Below are positions 23,647 through 31,773 of a stretch of 39,907 nt of DNA, piece after piece. Under the pieces are notes generated by a model, which was not told the DNA's origin, searched no databases, and saw only the letters and a list, made by a program, of their open reading frames with translations. The DNA is from Planctomycetota bacterium. GTDB taxonomy: Bacteria > Planctomycetota > UBA1135 > JAKEFM01. The translations under genes and the position numbers were made by a program. The stretch spans positions 1 to 39,907 of the forward strand of contig JAKEFM010000012.1 of the NCBI GenBank assembly GCA_022616055.1. The letters are read 5' to 3'. Positions within the stretch are counted from its first letter, which is position 1. Every line of letters begins with the position of its first letter.

Positions 23647-24710
23647 TCGCCGATCGCCTCCGCCGGTCGGGAGGGGGGCTCGAGCGCTACCTCGCCGACC
23701 TCCGGGCCTTCCTCGAGTCGCGGGGGGACGTGGTCGCCCTCCTCGCCGGCTCCCCGCGGACTCTCCCGCGCGGGGCGCGCGAGATCGCCTTCGCGAGGGA
23801 GGTGGAGCGGGCCCTGCACGGGGGAGGGTTCGAGACCTCCCTCGCCGTCCGTCATGTGCTGCGGGCCCACGCTTACGAGCCGCACGGGGGCGCGGTCGAC
23901 GCGGGCCTCGGCGCGCGGGCGGAGGTCGCGCCGGTCCCGGCCCTCGCGAGGGCCGCCCACCGCCTCGCCCCGAAGTTCCGCGCCTTCCGGAGCCTCGAGC
24001 GCTCGGCGCTCGACCGCTCGCGCGCGGTCGTCGCGATCTCCACGCGCGTCGCCGCCGATCTGCGCGCGCTCGCCCCGCGCGCCCCGGTCCGCGAGCTTCC
24101 TCTCGGGATCGACCTCTCGCGCTTCTCCCCCGCGGGACCGCGGCTCGACCTGCGGGCGGCGCTCGGCTTCCCGAAGGCGGAGGCGGCGATTCTCTTCGTC
24201 GGGCACGACTTCGACCTGAAAGGGCTCCCCGCGGCGCTCCGCGTCCTCGGCCGGATCCAGGCGCAGGGCCGGCGGGCCTTCCTCGCCGTCGCGGGCGGGG
24301 GAAGTCGCCGGCGGGCGCTCGGCCTGGCCCGGCTCCTCGGCGTCGCGGACCGCGTGCGTTTCCTCGGGACCGTCGAGGACCCCGCCCCCCTCTACCGGGA
24401 CGCGGACCTCCTCCTCCAGCCGACGCGCTACGACCCCTGCTCGCTCGCGACGCTCGAGGCGCTCGCATGCGGGCTCCCGGTCGTCACGACCTCGCGCAAC
24501 GGCGCGGAGGGGGACGGGGTGGGGGGATTCGCCCGCGTCGATGGCCCCGAGGAGGACGACGCGATGACCCGGGCGGCGCTCGCGCTCCTCGGGGGGGGGA
24601 AGGCCGCCCGCGCCGCGGCGCGCGCGTCGGTGGAGGGGCGCGACGCGCGGAGGAGGTTCGAGAGCCTGCGCGGAGTCCTCGGCGAGGTCGCCGGTCCGCT
24701 CGAGCGGTGA
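23631..24710 (+). CDS. WaaG-like LPS core glycosyltransferase (GT4)
   Basis: The TTG at 23631, preceded by a GGGAGA ribosome site, gives 359 residues. The N terminus, RVALIADRLRRSGGGLERYL, is the acceptor-domain start of WaaG-type enzymes. The middle ERSALDRSRAVVAIST and the donor domain (ILFVGHDFDLKGL, K197) follow, with RYDPCSLATLEALACGLPVV (267-286) as the E-x7-E equivalent. WaaG adds the first glucose to heptose II of the core. The overlap with the WaaP-like kinase supports an LPS-core role, but the sugar is not determined. An earlier start in the same frame would run through the WaaP-like gene and is rejected. Confidence 0.85.
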   Translation: MRVALIADRLRRSGGGLERYLADLRAFLESRGDVVALLAGSPRTLPRGAREIAFAREVERALHGGGFETSLAVRHVLRAHAYEPHGGAVDAGLGARAEVAPVPALARAAHRLAPKFRAFRSLERSALDRSRAVVAISTRVAADLRALAPRAPVRELPLGIDLSRFSPAGPRLDLRAALGFPKAEAAILFVGHDFDLKGLPAALRVLGRIQAQGRRAFLAVAGGGSRRRALGLARLLGVADRVRFLGTVEDPAPLYRDADLLLQPTRYDPCSLATLEALACGLPVVTTSRNGAEGDGVGGFARVDGPEEDDAMTRAALALLGGGKAARAAARASVEGRDARRRFESLRGVLGEVAGPLER

Positions 24711-24716
24711 GGCTCC

Positions 24717-25220
24717 CTACTTCGCTGGCGGCGAGGGGGGAGAGAAGACGAGGATCTCGAGGTCCTTGCCGGTGAACTGGACCCGGCCGATCCGGTGCCA
24801 GGGGCCGCGGAGCCCCCGATCGATCGCGAGGTCGACCTTGCGGGCGATCGCCTCGTCGACTCCGAAGAGGACGAGGACGCTCGCCGGGCCCGCCGTCAGG
24901 CGCCCGTCCCCGAGGAGGTCGAAGGGCCCGGTCGCGCGGCGCGGGGCGTCCGTCCGGTCGAGGAGGAGCGCCGACTCGCCGCTGGGATGGGCGCCCGTCG
25001 CCTGGAGGTCGGCCGGGAGGCGCCCGGTCTCGGCGTAGGAGGCCTCCGCCCCCCGCGCGGCCTTCTCGAAGAGGTCGACGATCCGCGCCGCGCCTCCGCC
25101 CCCCCGCGGTCGGGTCGCCCCGGGGACGAGGAGCCCCGCGAGGAGCGCGATCAGCCCGAGGACGACCGTCAGCCCGAGGACCGAGAACCCCCTTCCCCGA
25201 CGGCGCGAGGCGCTCTCCAT
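24717..25220 (-). CDS. Type II secretion/type IV pilin-like pseudopilin
   Basis: The 167 residues begin with a short basic leader, then RGFSVLGLTVVLGLIALLAG, the hydrophobic N-terminal helix of class III signal peptides cut by a prepilin peptidase between G and F. The usual Glu at mature position 5 is Gly here, which is seen in GspK-like minor pseudopilins but is unusual otherwise. The rest is a soluble domain with no further recognisable motif. The gene sits alone on the minus strand between WaaG- and WaaF-like genes. GGAGGG lies a few bases upstream of ATG25220. It may be an orphan minor pseudopilin. Confidence 0.65.
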   Translation of the reverse strand: MESASRRRGRGFSVLGLTVVLGLIALLAGLLVPGATRPRGGGGAARIVDLFEKAARGAEASYAETGRLPADLQATGAHPSGESALLLDRTDAPRRATGPFDLLGDGRLTAGPASVLVLFGVDEAIARKVDLAIDRGLRGPWHRIGRVQFTGKDLEILVFSPPSPPAK

Positions 25221-25323
25221 TCCGCCCTCCCTTCCTCTCCCGGCCGACCTTTCGGCGCGGGCCGGAAGCGCGCTTGAGCGCCCCTCGCTTCCGGCGCCTC
25301 CGGGGAGGTAGAAACCTCCTCTC

Positions 25324-26403
25324 GTGGCCGGCTTCGAGCGGATCTTCGTCCGGCTCCCGAACTGGGTCGGCGACGTGGCGATGGCGACCCCGGTGCTCCG
25401 GGCGCTGCGCCGGACCTACCCCAAGGCCCGCATCGCCTGGGGGCTGCGCCCCTCGGTCGAGGGGGTCGTGCGGGGCGCGCCCTGGGCCGACGTCCTCTAC
25501 CTCGAAAGGGGGAAAGGGGTGCTCGGGATCTCGGAGACGGCGAGGGCGCTGCGGGCCGAGCGCTTCGACCTCGCCCTCCTCCTTCCCCACTCCTTCCAGA
25601 GCGCCCTCGTCGCGAGGCTCTCCGGCGCGCGGGTCCGCGTCGGCTTCGCGCGGGAGGGGAGGGGATGGCTCCTCACGCAGCCCCTGCGCGCCCCGAGGCA
25701 GGGGGGGCGCTGGCTCCCCCGGCCGACGCCCCACTTCTACCGGGAGATCGGCAACGCCGTAGGGGTCGACGTCCCCTCGCTCAAGCCGGTCCTCCCCTTC
25801 GAGGCGGCCGTCGCCGAGGAGGTGGCGCGCATGCTCGGGGCGGCCGGCGTCCGCCGCGGCGAGATCCTCCTCGGCTTCGCCCCCGGCGCCTCCTTCGGCG
25901 CCTCGAAGCACTGGAACGCCGCCTCCTTCGCCGCCGTCGCCGACGAGCTGCTGCGACGCCACGGGGCGAAGGGGGTGATCCTGACGGCCCCCTCGGAGCG
26001 GGCGATCGGCGATGCGATCGCCTCCCGGGCGCGGATGCGGCTCGCCCGCGTCGAGGACTGGATCGACCTCCACCGCCTGAAGCCCCTCGCCGCCCGGCTC
26101 TCCCTCCTCGTCACGACGGACGCCGGTCCCCGGCACTTCGCCGCGGCGTTCGACGTCCCGATCGTGGCGCTCCTCGGGCCGAACCGGCCCGAGTGGACGA
26201 ACGAGACGCTCGAGAGGACCGAGGTCGTCCGCGTCGAGGTCCCCTGCGGGCCCTGCCACCTCAAGCGCTGCCCGCTCGACCGCTGGTGCATGGAGGCGAT
26301 CCGGCCGGCGGACGTGATCGAGGCGGCCGAGGACCTGCTGCGGCGCTTCCCCCCCGAGCCCCGAGACGTCGTGGCGCTCGCCGTCGATCAGCGCGGCGAG
26401 TAG
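25324..26403 (+). CDS. waaF: ADP-heptose:LPS heptosyltransferase (WaaF-like, GT9)
   Basis: This GT9 enzyme adds heptose from ADP-heptose to the LPS inner core. The 359 residues show the N-terminal signature FVRLPNWVGDVAMATPVL (about 8-25), GFAPGASFGASKHWNAASFA in the middle, LVTTDAGPRHFAAAFDVPIV for donor binding, and LLGPNRPEWTNE. The final CGPCHLKRCPLDRWCM Cys cluster is typical of heptosyltransferase II. The start is GTG25324. Its substrate could be made by the HldE encoded at 6645-8150, which connects the two LPS loci. The 3' end overlaps the convergent lipoprotein-like gene by 16 bases. Confidence 0.92.
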   Translation: MAGFERIFVRLPNWVGDVAMATPVLRALRRTYPKARIAWGLRPSVEGVVRGAPWADVLYLERGKGVLGISETARALRAERFDLALLLPHSFQSALVARLSGARVRVGFAREGRGWLLTQPLRAPRQGGRWLPRPTPHFYREIGNAVGVDVPSLKPVLPFEAAVAEEVARMLGAAGVRRGEILLGFAPGASFGASKHWNAASFAAVADELLRRHGAKGVILTAPSERAIGDAIASRARMRLARVEDWIDLHRLKPLAARLSLLVTTDAGPRHFAAAFDVPIVALLGPNRPEWTNETLERTEVVRVEVPCGPCHLKRCPLDRWCMEAIRPADVIEAAEDLLRRFPPEPRDVVALAVDQRGE

Positions 26404-26819
26404 CGGACGGCGCGCGCCTCGACCCAGGGCGTTCGGAGGAGCCCCGGGTCGGGGCCGTCGGGGATCGCCGAGGGGGGATCGGGGAGGTTGTACGCCTCCC
26501 CGCGGTACCGGCCGGTGCGCAGGACCGTCTCCGCGCGGTAGGTCTCGTGGAGGACGACGAGGGCGTCGGCGCCGAGGATCGCGGCGTGCTCGCGCAGGCG
26601 CGCGAGGAGGTCTTCCGTCGTCTGGTAGTAGGTGCCGACGGTGGAGAGGGTCGCGATCTCGACGAGCGGGACGCCCGGCGGCTCGCGGAGGACCTCGACG
26701 TCGAAGGGGCTGCGCTTCGCCGGGTACTCGACGTCGGTCGCGCGCTCGATCCGGACGGTGGGCGCCTCCGCGCAGGAGGGGAGGAGGAGGAGGAGCTGCC
26801 ACCCCGCGTGCCGGACCAC
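26388..26819 (-). CDS. Putative lipoprotein of unknown function
   Basis: This 143-residue protein has a short N terminus with a hydrophobic run ending LLLLPSC, an acceptable lipobox, so it may be lipid-anchored. The mature part has EIATLSTVGTYYQTTEDLLA, then a stretch ending GADALVVLHETYR, which recalls small lipoproteins with a conserved GAD-A-V motif, such as the heavy-metal-binding/YbjQ-like group. That link is only suggestive. The start region is 44 bases from the biotin carboxylase start on the other strand, so the two promoters would be divergent. Confidence 0.6.
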   Translation of the reverse strand: MVRHAGWQLLLLLPSCAEAPTVRIERATDVEYPAKRSPFDVEVLREPPGVPLVEIATLSTVGTYYQTTEDLLARLREHAAILGADALVVLHETYRAETVLRTGRYRGEAYNLPDPPSAIPDGPDPGLLRTPWVEARAVRYSPR

Positions 26820-26863
26820 GGGGGGATTGTACGGCGCACCTCCTCCTTACAATCCGCCCCCCG

Positions 26864-28213
26864 ATGACGCGTCCGGAAGGGGCCCCTTTTCGCAGGATCC
26901 TCGTCGCCAATCGAGGGGAGATCGTCGTCCGCGTGCTCCGGACCTGCCGGAGGCTCGGGATCGAGGCGGGGACCGTCCACTCGGAGGCCGACGCCTCCTC
27001 GAAGTGGGTGCGCGAGGCCGACGCCTCCTTCCCGATCGGGCCTCCGCCCGTCCCGAAGTCCTACCTCGATGTCCATGCGGTGCTCGGGGCGGCGAAGCGC
27101 TTCGGGGCGCAGGCGGTGCATCCGGGCTACGGCCTCCTCTCCGAGAGGGCCGCCTTCGCGCGCGCCTGCACGGGGGCGGGACTCGTCTTCGTCGGCCCCC
27201 CCGCGGAGGCCCTCGAGAAGACCGGGAGCAAGACCGCCTCCCGGGCCGCGGCCGCCGCCTCCGACGTCCCGGTCGTCCCCGGATCGACGCGCCCCCTCGG
27301 GAGCCTCGAGGCCGCCGTCGCGGAGGCGAGGCGGATCGGCTACCCGGTGATGGTGAAGGCCGACCTCGGCGGGGGCGGCATCGGCATGCAGGAGGTCGCG
27401 GTGGAGGAAGAACTCGAGCGCGCCTGGAAGGCCTGCGCCGCGCTCGGCGCCTCCGCCTTCGGCGAGGGGGCGGTCTACCTCGAGAAGCGGATCGAGCGCC
27501 CCCGGCACGTCGAGATGCAGATCCTCGTCGGTTCGAAGGGGGGCGTCGCCCTCGGCGAGAGGGAGTGCTCGATCCAGCGCCGCAACCAGAAGGTCGTCGA
27601 GGAGGCCCCCTCCACCGCGCTCGACGGGGAGGCGCGCTGCAAGATGTCGGGCGCCGCGCTCCGCCTCGCCGCGGCGGTCGGCTATCGCAACGCGGGCACC
27701 GTCGAGTTCCTCCTCGACCGCGCGCGCGCCGCCCACTTCCTCGAGGTGAACGCGCGCCTCCAGGTCGAGCACCCCGTCACGGAGGAGACGACCGGCCTCG
27801 ACCTCGTCGAGTGGCAGCTGCGGATCGCCGCGGGGGAGGAGCCGCCCGCCGCGCCTCCCGTCCGCGGGCACTCGATCGAGTTCCGCGTCTGCGCCGAGGA
27901 CCCGGAGACCTTCCTCCCCTCGCCGGGGAGGATCCGGGAGCTCCGCCTCCCCTCGGGGGAGGGGATCCGCTGCGACTTCGGCTTCGACTCGGGGGACGCG
28001 ATCCCCCCCTTCTACGATTCCCTCATCGGCAAGCTCGTCGCGTCGGGCCCGACCCGGGCGAGCGCGATCGAGCGCGCCGCCCTCGCGCTCGAGGGTCTCT
28101 CGATCGAGGGGCTGAAGACGAATCTCCCCCTCCTCCGGCGCATCGCCGCCTCGGAGGCCTTCCGGGCCGCCGACCTGTCCACCGAATTCCTCGCGCGACG
28201 GAGCCGAGCATGA
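26864..28213 (+). CDS. Biotin carboxylase subunit of an acyl-CoA carboxylase (probable methylcrotonyl-CoA carboxylase)
   Basis: This subunit uses ATP and bicarbonate to carboxylate biotin on its carrier. The 449 residues cover exactly the three biotin carboxylase domains: FRRILVANRGEIVVRVLRT (about 9-27), VHPGYGLLSE, an ATP-grasp core with VMVKADLGGGGIGM, VEMQILVGSKGG and ERECSIQRRNQKVVEEAPS, FLEVNARLQVEHPVTEETTG, and a C-terminal FYDSLIGKLVASG. The BT and biotin-carrier parts found in fused MccA/PccA proteins are absent; the carrier is the next gene, which overlaps by ATGA. Methylcrotonyl-CoA is the likely substrate because HMG-CoA lyase and a methylglutaconyl-CoA hydratase-like gene follow. 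Confidence 0.92.
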   Translation: MTRPEGAPFRRILVANRGEIVVRVLRTCRRLGIEAGTVHSEADASSKWVREADASFPIGPPPVPKSYLDVHAVLGAAKRFGAQAVHPGYGLLSERAAFARACTGAGLVFVGPPAEALEKTGSKTASRAAAAASDVPVVPGSTRPLGSLEAAVAEARRIGYPVMVKADLGGGGIGMQEVAVEEELERAWKACAALGASAFGEGAVYLEKRIERPRHVEMQILVGSKGGVALGERECSIQRRNQKVVEEAPSTALDGEARCKMSGAALRLAAAVGYRNAGTVEFLLDRARAAHFLEVNARLQVEHPVTEETTGLDLVEWQLRIAAGEEPPAAPPVRGHSIEFRVCAEDPETFLPSPGRIRELRLPSGEGIRCDFGFDSGDAIPPFYDSLIGKLVASGPTRASAIERAALALEGLSIEGLKTNLPLLRRIAASEAFRAADLSTEFLARRSRA

Positions 28214-28416
28214 TCCGATCGAACATGGCCGGGGTGATCGTCGAGGTGCGCGTGAAGGCGGGGGACCGCGTCTCCGCCGGGCAGGAGGTCGTCGTCCTCG
28301 AGTCGATGAAGATGCAGCTCCCGATCGCCTCGGACGCCGCCGGCACCGTGAAGGCGGTCCGCGTGAAGCCGGGGGACTTCGTGAACGACGGGGACCCCCT
28401 CCTCGAGCTCGCGTGA
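28210..28416 (+). CDS. Stand-alone biotin carboxyl carrier protein
   Basis: This 68-residue protein is essentially one biotinyl domain: MAGVIVEVRVKAGDRVSAGQ, the biotinylation motif ESMKMQ (the Lys carries biotin), and GTVKAVRVKPGDFVNDGDPL. It shuttles carboxyl-biotin between the biotin carboxylase encoded just before it and the carboxyltransferase encoded at 30097-31626. ATG28210 overlaps the preceding stop, and the next gene starts at GTG28413, overlapping this stop. There is no N-terminal extension of the AccB type and no BT linker domain. Confidence 0.92.
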   Translation: MIRSNMAGVIVEVRVKAGDRVSAGQEVVVLESMKMQLPIASDAAGTVKAVRVKPGDFVNDGDPLLELA

Positions 28417-29318
28417 CCGCGCGGATCGAACTGCGCGAGGTCGGGCCCCGCGACGGCCTCCAGAACGAGTCGGCGACGGTGCCGACCACGACCAAGGTCG
28501 CCTTCGTCGAGCGCCTCGCCGCCGCGCGGCTCCCGTACGTCGAGGCGACCTCCTTCGTCTCGCCGAAGTGGATCCCGCAGCTCGCCGACGGCCCCGAGGT
28601 GGCGAAGGGCCTGAAGAAGCGCCCCGGGACCTCCTACGCCGCGCTCGTCCCGAACCTCAAGGGGTACGAGGCGTTCCGGGCCGCCGGGACCCTCGACGTC
28701 GCCGCCGTCTTCATGAGCGCGACGGAGACCCACAACCGCAAGAACATCGCGAAGTCGATCGGCGACACCTTCCCGGTCCTGCGCGAGGTCGTCGATGCGG
28801 CGCGCCGCGACGGCTTCACCGCGCGAGGCTACGTCTCGGTCGTCTTCGGCTGCCCGTACGAGGGGAAGGTGCCGGTCGAGAGCGTGCTCCGGGTCGCGCG
28901 CGAGCTCCTCGCGATGGGGTGCGAGGAGATCTCCCTCGGGGACACCGTCGGGTACGCCAACCCGCGGCAGGTGAAGGAAGTCCTCGCCCGCGTCTTCGAG
29001 CTCGCCTCCCCCGGGCGCTTCTCGCTCCACTTCCACGACACGCGCGGCACAGCCCTCGCGAACGCGCTGGCCGCCTTCGAGGCCGGGGCGAGGAGATTCG
29101 ATGGCTCCGTGGGCGGCCTCGGCGGCTGCCCCTACGCGCCGGGGGCGGCGGGGAACGTCGCGACCGAGGAGCTCGCCTACCTCTTCTCCGAGATGGGGCT
29201 CGAGACCGGAGTCGACCTCGACGCGCTCCTCGACGCCGCGCGGTTCATCGCCCAGGCGCTCCACCGCGAGCTCCCGAGCAAGTACCTGAAGGCCCGCTCC
29301 TCCGCCCGACCCGCATGA
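28413..29318 (+). CDS. mvaB: Hydroxymethylglutaryl-CoA lyase
   Basis: This enzyme cleaves HMG-CoA to acetyl-CoA and acetoacetate, the last step of leucine degradation. The 301 residues match the family. Visible motifs are LREVGPRDGLQNE at the N terminus, VEATSFVSPKWIPQLAD, SATETHNRKN, SLGDTVGYANP, LHFHDTRGTALAN with metal-binding His residues, and the signature GGLGGCPYAPGAAGNVATE with the catalytic Cys. The GTG start overlaps the stop of the biotin carrier gene. The enzyme acts in the cytosol. Confidence 0.95.
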   Translation: MTARIELREVGPRDGLQNESATVPTTTKVAFVERLAAARLPYVEATSFVSPKWIPQLADGPEVAKGLKKRPGTSYAALVPNLKGYEAFRAAGTLDVAAVFMSATETHNRKNIAKSIGDTFPVLREVVDAARRDGFTARGYVSVVFGCPYEGKVPVESVLRVARELLAMGCEEISLGDTVGYANPRQVKEVLARVFELASPGRFSLHFHDTRGTALANALAAFEAGARRFDGSVGGLGGCPYAPGAAGNVATEELAYLFSEMGLETGVDLDALLDAARFIAQALHRELPSKYLKARSSARPA

Positions 29319-30094
29319 GCGAACTCGTCCTCACCGAGCGCGACGGTCCCCTGTCGATCGTCCGCCTCAACCGTCCCGACGTCCTGAACGCCCTCTCCTT
29401 CGACCTCCTCGGGGAGCTGCGCGCCGCGATCGACGCCCTCGCCGCCGACCGCGCGGTCCGCGCGGTCGTCCTCGCCGGGGCCGGCGAGAAGGCCTTCTCC
29501 GCGGGGGCCGATCTCAAGGAGCGCGGCTCCTTTCCTCCGGAGAAGGTGCGCGCCTACGTCGATCGGATTCGATCGACCTTCACGGCCGTCGCGGAGCTCC
29601 CGGTGCCGACGGTCGCCGCGATCCAGGGTTTCTGCCTCGGCGGGGGGCTCGAGCTGGCGATCGCCTGCGACCTGCGGATCGCCGATCCCAGGGCGGTCCT
29701 CGGCCTCCCCGAGACCTCGATCGCGATCCTGCCCGGAGCGGGCGGCACCCAGCGCCTCCCGCGCCTCATCGGGAAGGCCTTCGCCAAGGAACTGATCCTG
29801 ACCGCGCGCCGGATCCCCGCCGCCGAGGCCCATCGGATGGGACTCGTGAACGAGATCGCGCCCGAGGGCCGCGCCCTCGAGCGGGCGAGGGAGGTCGCGT
29901 CCGAGATCGCGGCCAACGGCCCCGTCGGCGTGCGCGCGGCGAAGCAGGCGATCGACCTCGGCACGGAGATGCCCCTCGCCGCCGGCCTCGTCCTCGAGGG
30001 TCGATGCTACGAGGAGACGGTCCCGACGAAGGACCGGCTCGAGGCGCTCGCGGCGTTCCGGGAGAAGCGCAAGCCCGTCTTCCGGGGGGAGTGA
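29315..30094 (+). CDS. Enoyl-CoA hydratase, probable methylglutaconyl-CoA hydratase
   Basis: This 259-residue crotonase-family enzyme hydrates an enoyl-CoA; from context, 3-methylglutaconyl-CoA to HMG-CoA. AGADLKERG (oxyanion-hole region, in the form found in AUH/LiuC proteins), GGGLELAIACDLRIAD with the first catalytic Glu region, and LGLPETSIAILPGAGGTQRLPRL with the second Glu are all visible. The start ATG29315 overlaps the HMG-CoA lyase stop. Placed between the lyase and the carboxyltransferase, it completes the leucine route from methylcrotonyl-CoA. Confidence 0.92.
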   Translation: MSELVLTERDGPLSIVRLNRPDVLNALSFDLLGELRAAIDALAADRAVRAVVLAGAGEKAFSAGADLKERGSFPPEKVRAYVDRIRSTFTAVAELPVPTVAAIQGFCLGGGLELAIACDLRIADPRAVLGLPETSIAILPGAGGTQRLPRLIGKAFAKELILTARRIPAAEAHRMGLVNEIAPEGRALERAREVASEIAANGPVGVRAAKQAIDLGTEMPLAAGLVLEGRCYEETVPTKDRLEALAAFREKRKPVFRGE

Positions 30095-30096
30095 CC

Positions 30097-31626
30097 GTGA
30101 CCCGCGACGCCGACCTCCGCGCCAAGATCGAGACGGTCCGCAAGGGGAACCCGCGCTACCTCGGCAAGCTCGCCGAGCAGAAGAAGATCTTCTGCCGAGA
30201 ACGCCTGAAGCGCCTCTTCGACCCCGGCTCCCCCTTCGTCGAGGACGGCCTCCTCGCCAATCACTCCGACCCGGATCTCCCCGCCGATGGGGTCGTGACC
30301 GGGATCGGGCTCGTCCACGGTCGCCGCGTCGCCGTGATGGCGAACGACACGACGGTCAAGGCGGGATCGTGGGGCGCGCGCACGGTCGAGAAGATCCTCC
30401 GGATCCAGGAGACGGCCTCGACCCAGCGCATCCCCCTCGTCTACCTCGTCGACTCGGCCGGCGCCCGGATCACGGACCAGATCGAGATGTTCCCGGGCCG
30501 CCGCCACGCCGGGCGCATCTTCTTCAACCAGGTGATGCTCTCGGGCTCGGTCCCCCAGCTCTGCCTCCTCTTCGGCCCTTCCGCCGCTGGCGGCGCCTAC
30601 ATCCCCGCCTTCTGCGACATCGTCGTGATGGTCGACGGGAACGCCTCGATGTACCTCGGCTCGCCGCGGATGGCGGAGATGGTCATCGGCGAGAAGGTGA
30701 CCCTCGAGGAGATGGGGGGGGCGCGGATGCACTGCTCGGTGTCGGGGTGCGGGGACGTCCTGGCGAAGGACGAGGCCGAGGCGATCGAGCTGGGCCGCCG
30801 CTGGCTCGCCTTCTTTTCCGAGAACTCCGACGTCGCGCCTCCCTCGGCGCAGGCCAAAGACCCCGCCAAGTCGTGCGAGACCCTCGAGTCGGCGGTGCCG
30901 GCCGACCAGAACCGCCCCTTCGACATGTTCGAGGTGATCGACCGGGTCGTCGACGCGGGCTCCTTCTTCGAGGTGAAGCGCCTCTGGGCCGGGGAGCTGG
31001 TCACCGGCCTCGCGCGGATCGACGGCCGCGCCGTCGGGATCCTCGCCAACCAGCCCAAGGTGAAGGGGGGCGTCCTCTTCGTCGACTCGGCGGACAAGGC
31101 CTCGCGGTTCATCTGGCTCTGCGACGCCTTCCGGATCCCGCTCCTCTTCCTCGCCGACGTCCCCGGCTTCATGATCGGGACTCAGGTCGAGCGCCAGGGG
31201 ATCATCCGCGCGGGGGCGAAGATGGTCTCCGCCGTCTCCGAGGCGACGGTGCCGAAGATCTCCGTGATCGTCCGCAAGGCCTACGGCGCGGGCCTCTACG
31301 CGATGTGCGGCCCGGCCTACGAGCCCGACGCGTGCCTCGCGCTCCCCTCGGCGATGATCGCGGTGATGGGGCCGGAGGCCGCGGTGAACGCCGTCTTCTT
31401 CAACAAGATCCAGGAGAAGCCCGAGGCCGAGCGGGCGGCCTTCGTCGAGAAGCTGCGCGAGGAGTACCGACAGGACGTCGACCTGCTGCGGCTCGCCAAG
31501 GAGAACCACGTCGACGCGGTGATCCCGTTCGCGGAGCTGCGGCGGGAGCTGGTGGAGCGCTTCCGCGCGTACGCGACGCGGGAGAGGCACCTGCCCCGCA
31601 AGCGCCACGGCGTCTGGCCGGTCTGA
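30097..31626 (+). CDS. Acyl-CoA carboxylase carboxyltransferase subunit (probable methylcrotonyl-CoA)
   Basis: This subunit transfers the carboxyl group from biotin to the acyl-CoA. The 509 residues have two crotonase-like halves: LVYLVDSAGARITDQIEMFP and LFGPSAAGGAYIPAFCD in the first, and LLFLADVPGFMIGTQVERQG with VRKAYGAGLYAMCGPAYEPD in the second. These match MccB/PccB-type enzymes and the usual length. The start chosen is GTG30097, six bases after a GGGGGA ribosome site; GTG30091 in the same frame is an alternative. It ends the five-gene operon. The acyl-CoA specificity is inferred from neighbours, not from residues. Confidence 0.9.
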   Translation: MTRDADLRAKIETVRKGNPRYLGKLAEQKKIFCRERLKRLFDPGSPFVEDGLLANHSDPDLPADGVVTGIGLVHGRRVAVMANDTTVKAGSWGARTVEKILRIQETASTQRIPLVYLVDSAGARITDQIEMFPGRRHAGRIFFNQVMLSGSVPQLCLLFGPSAAGGAYIPAFCDIVVMVDGNASMYLGSPRMAEMVIGEKVTLEEMGGARMHCSVSGCGDVLAKDEAEAIELGRRWLAFFSENSDVAPPSAQAKDPAKSCETLESAVPADQNRPFDMFEVIDRVVDAGSFFEVKRLWAGELVTGLARIDGRAVGILANQPKVKGGVLFVDSADKASRFIWLCDAFRIPLLFLADVPGFMIGTQVERQGIIRAGAKMVSAVSEATVPKISVIVRKAYGAGLYAMCGPAYEPDACLALPSAMIAVMGPEAAVNAVFFNKIQEKPEAERAAFVEKLREEYRQDVDLLRLAKENHVDAVIPFAELRRELVERFRAYATRERHLPRKRHGVWPV

Positions 31627-31773
31627 ACCGGACCGGAGGGGCGCCCGTCGACGCGAGCGCATCGCGGACGTCGGGGTGAGCCGCGGCATGCCCGTGATCC
31701 GGGCGACCCCGCTCCGGATGGCGGCGCCGGCGCCCGAAGTGGAGTCCAGGGACCGCGCTCGTAGGATGGCTCC

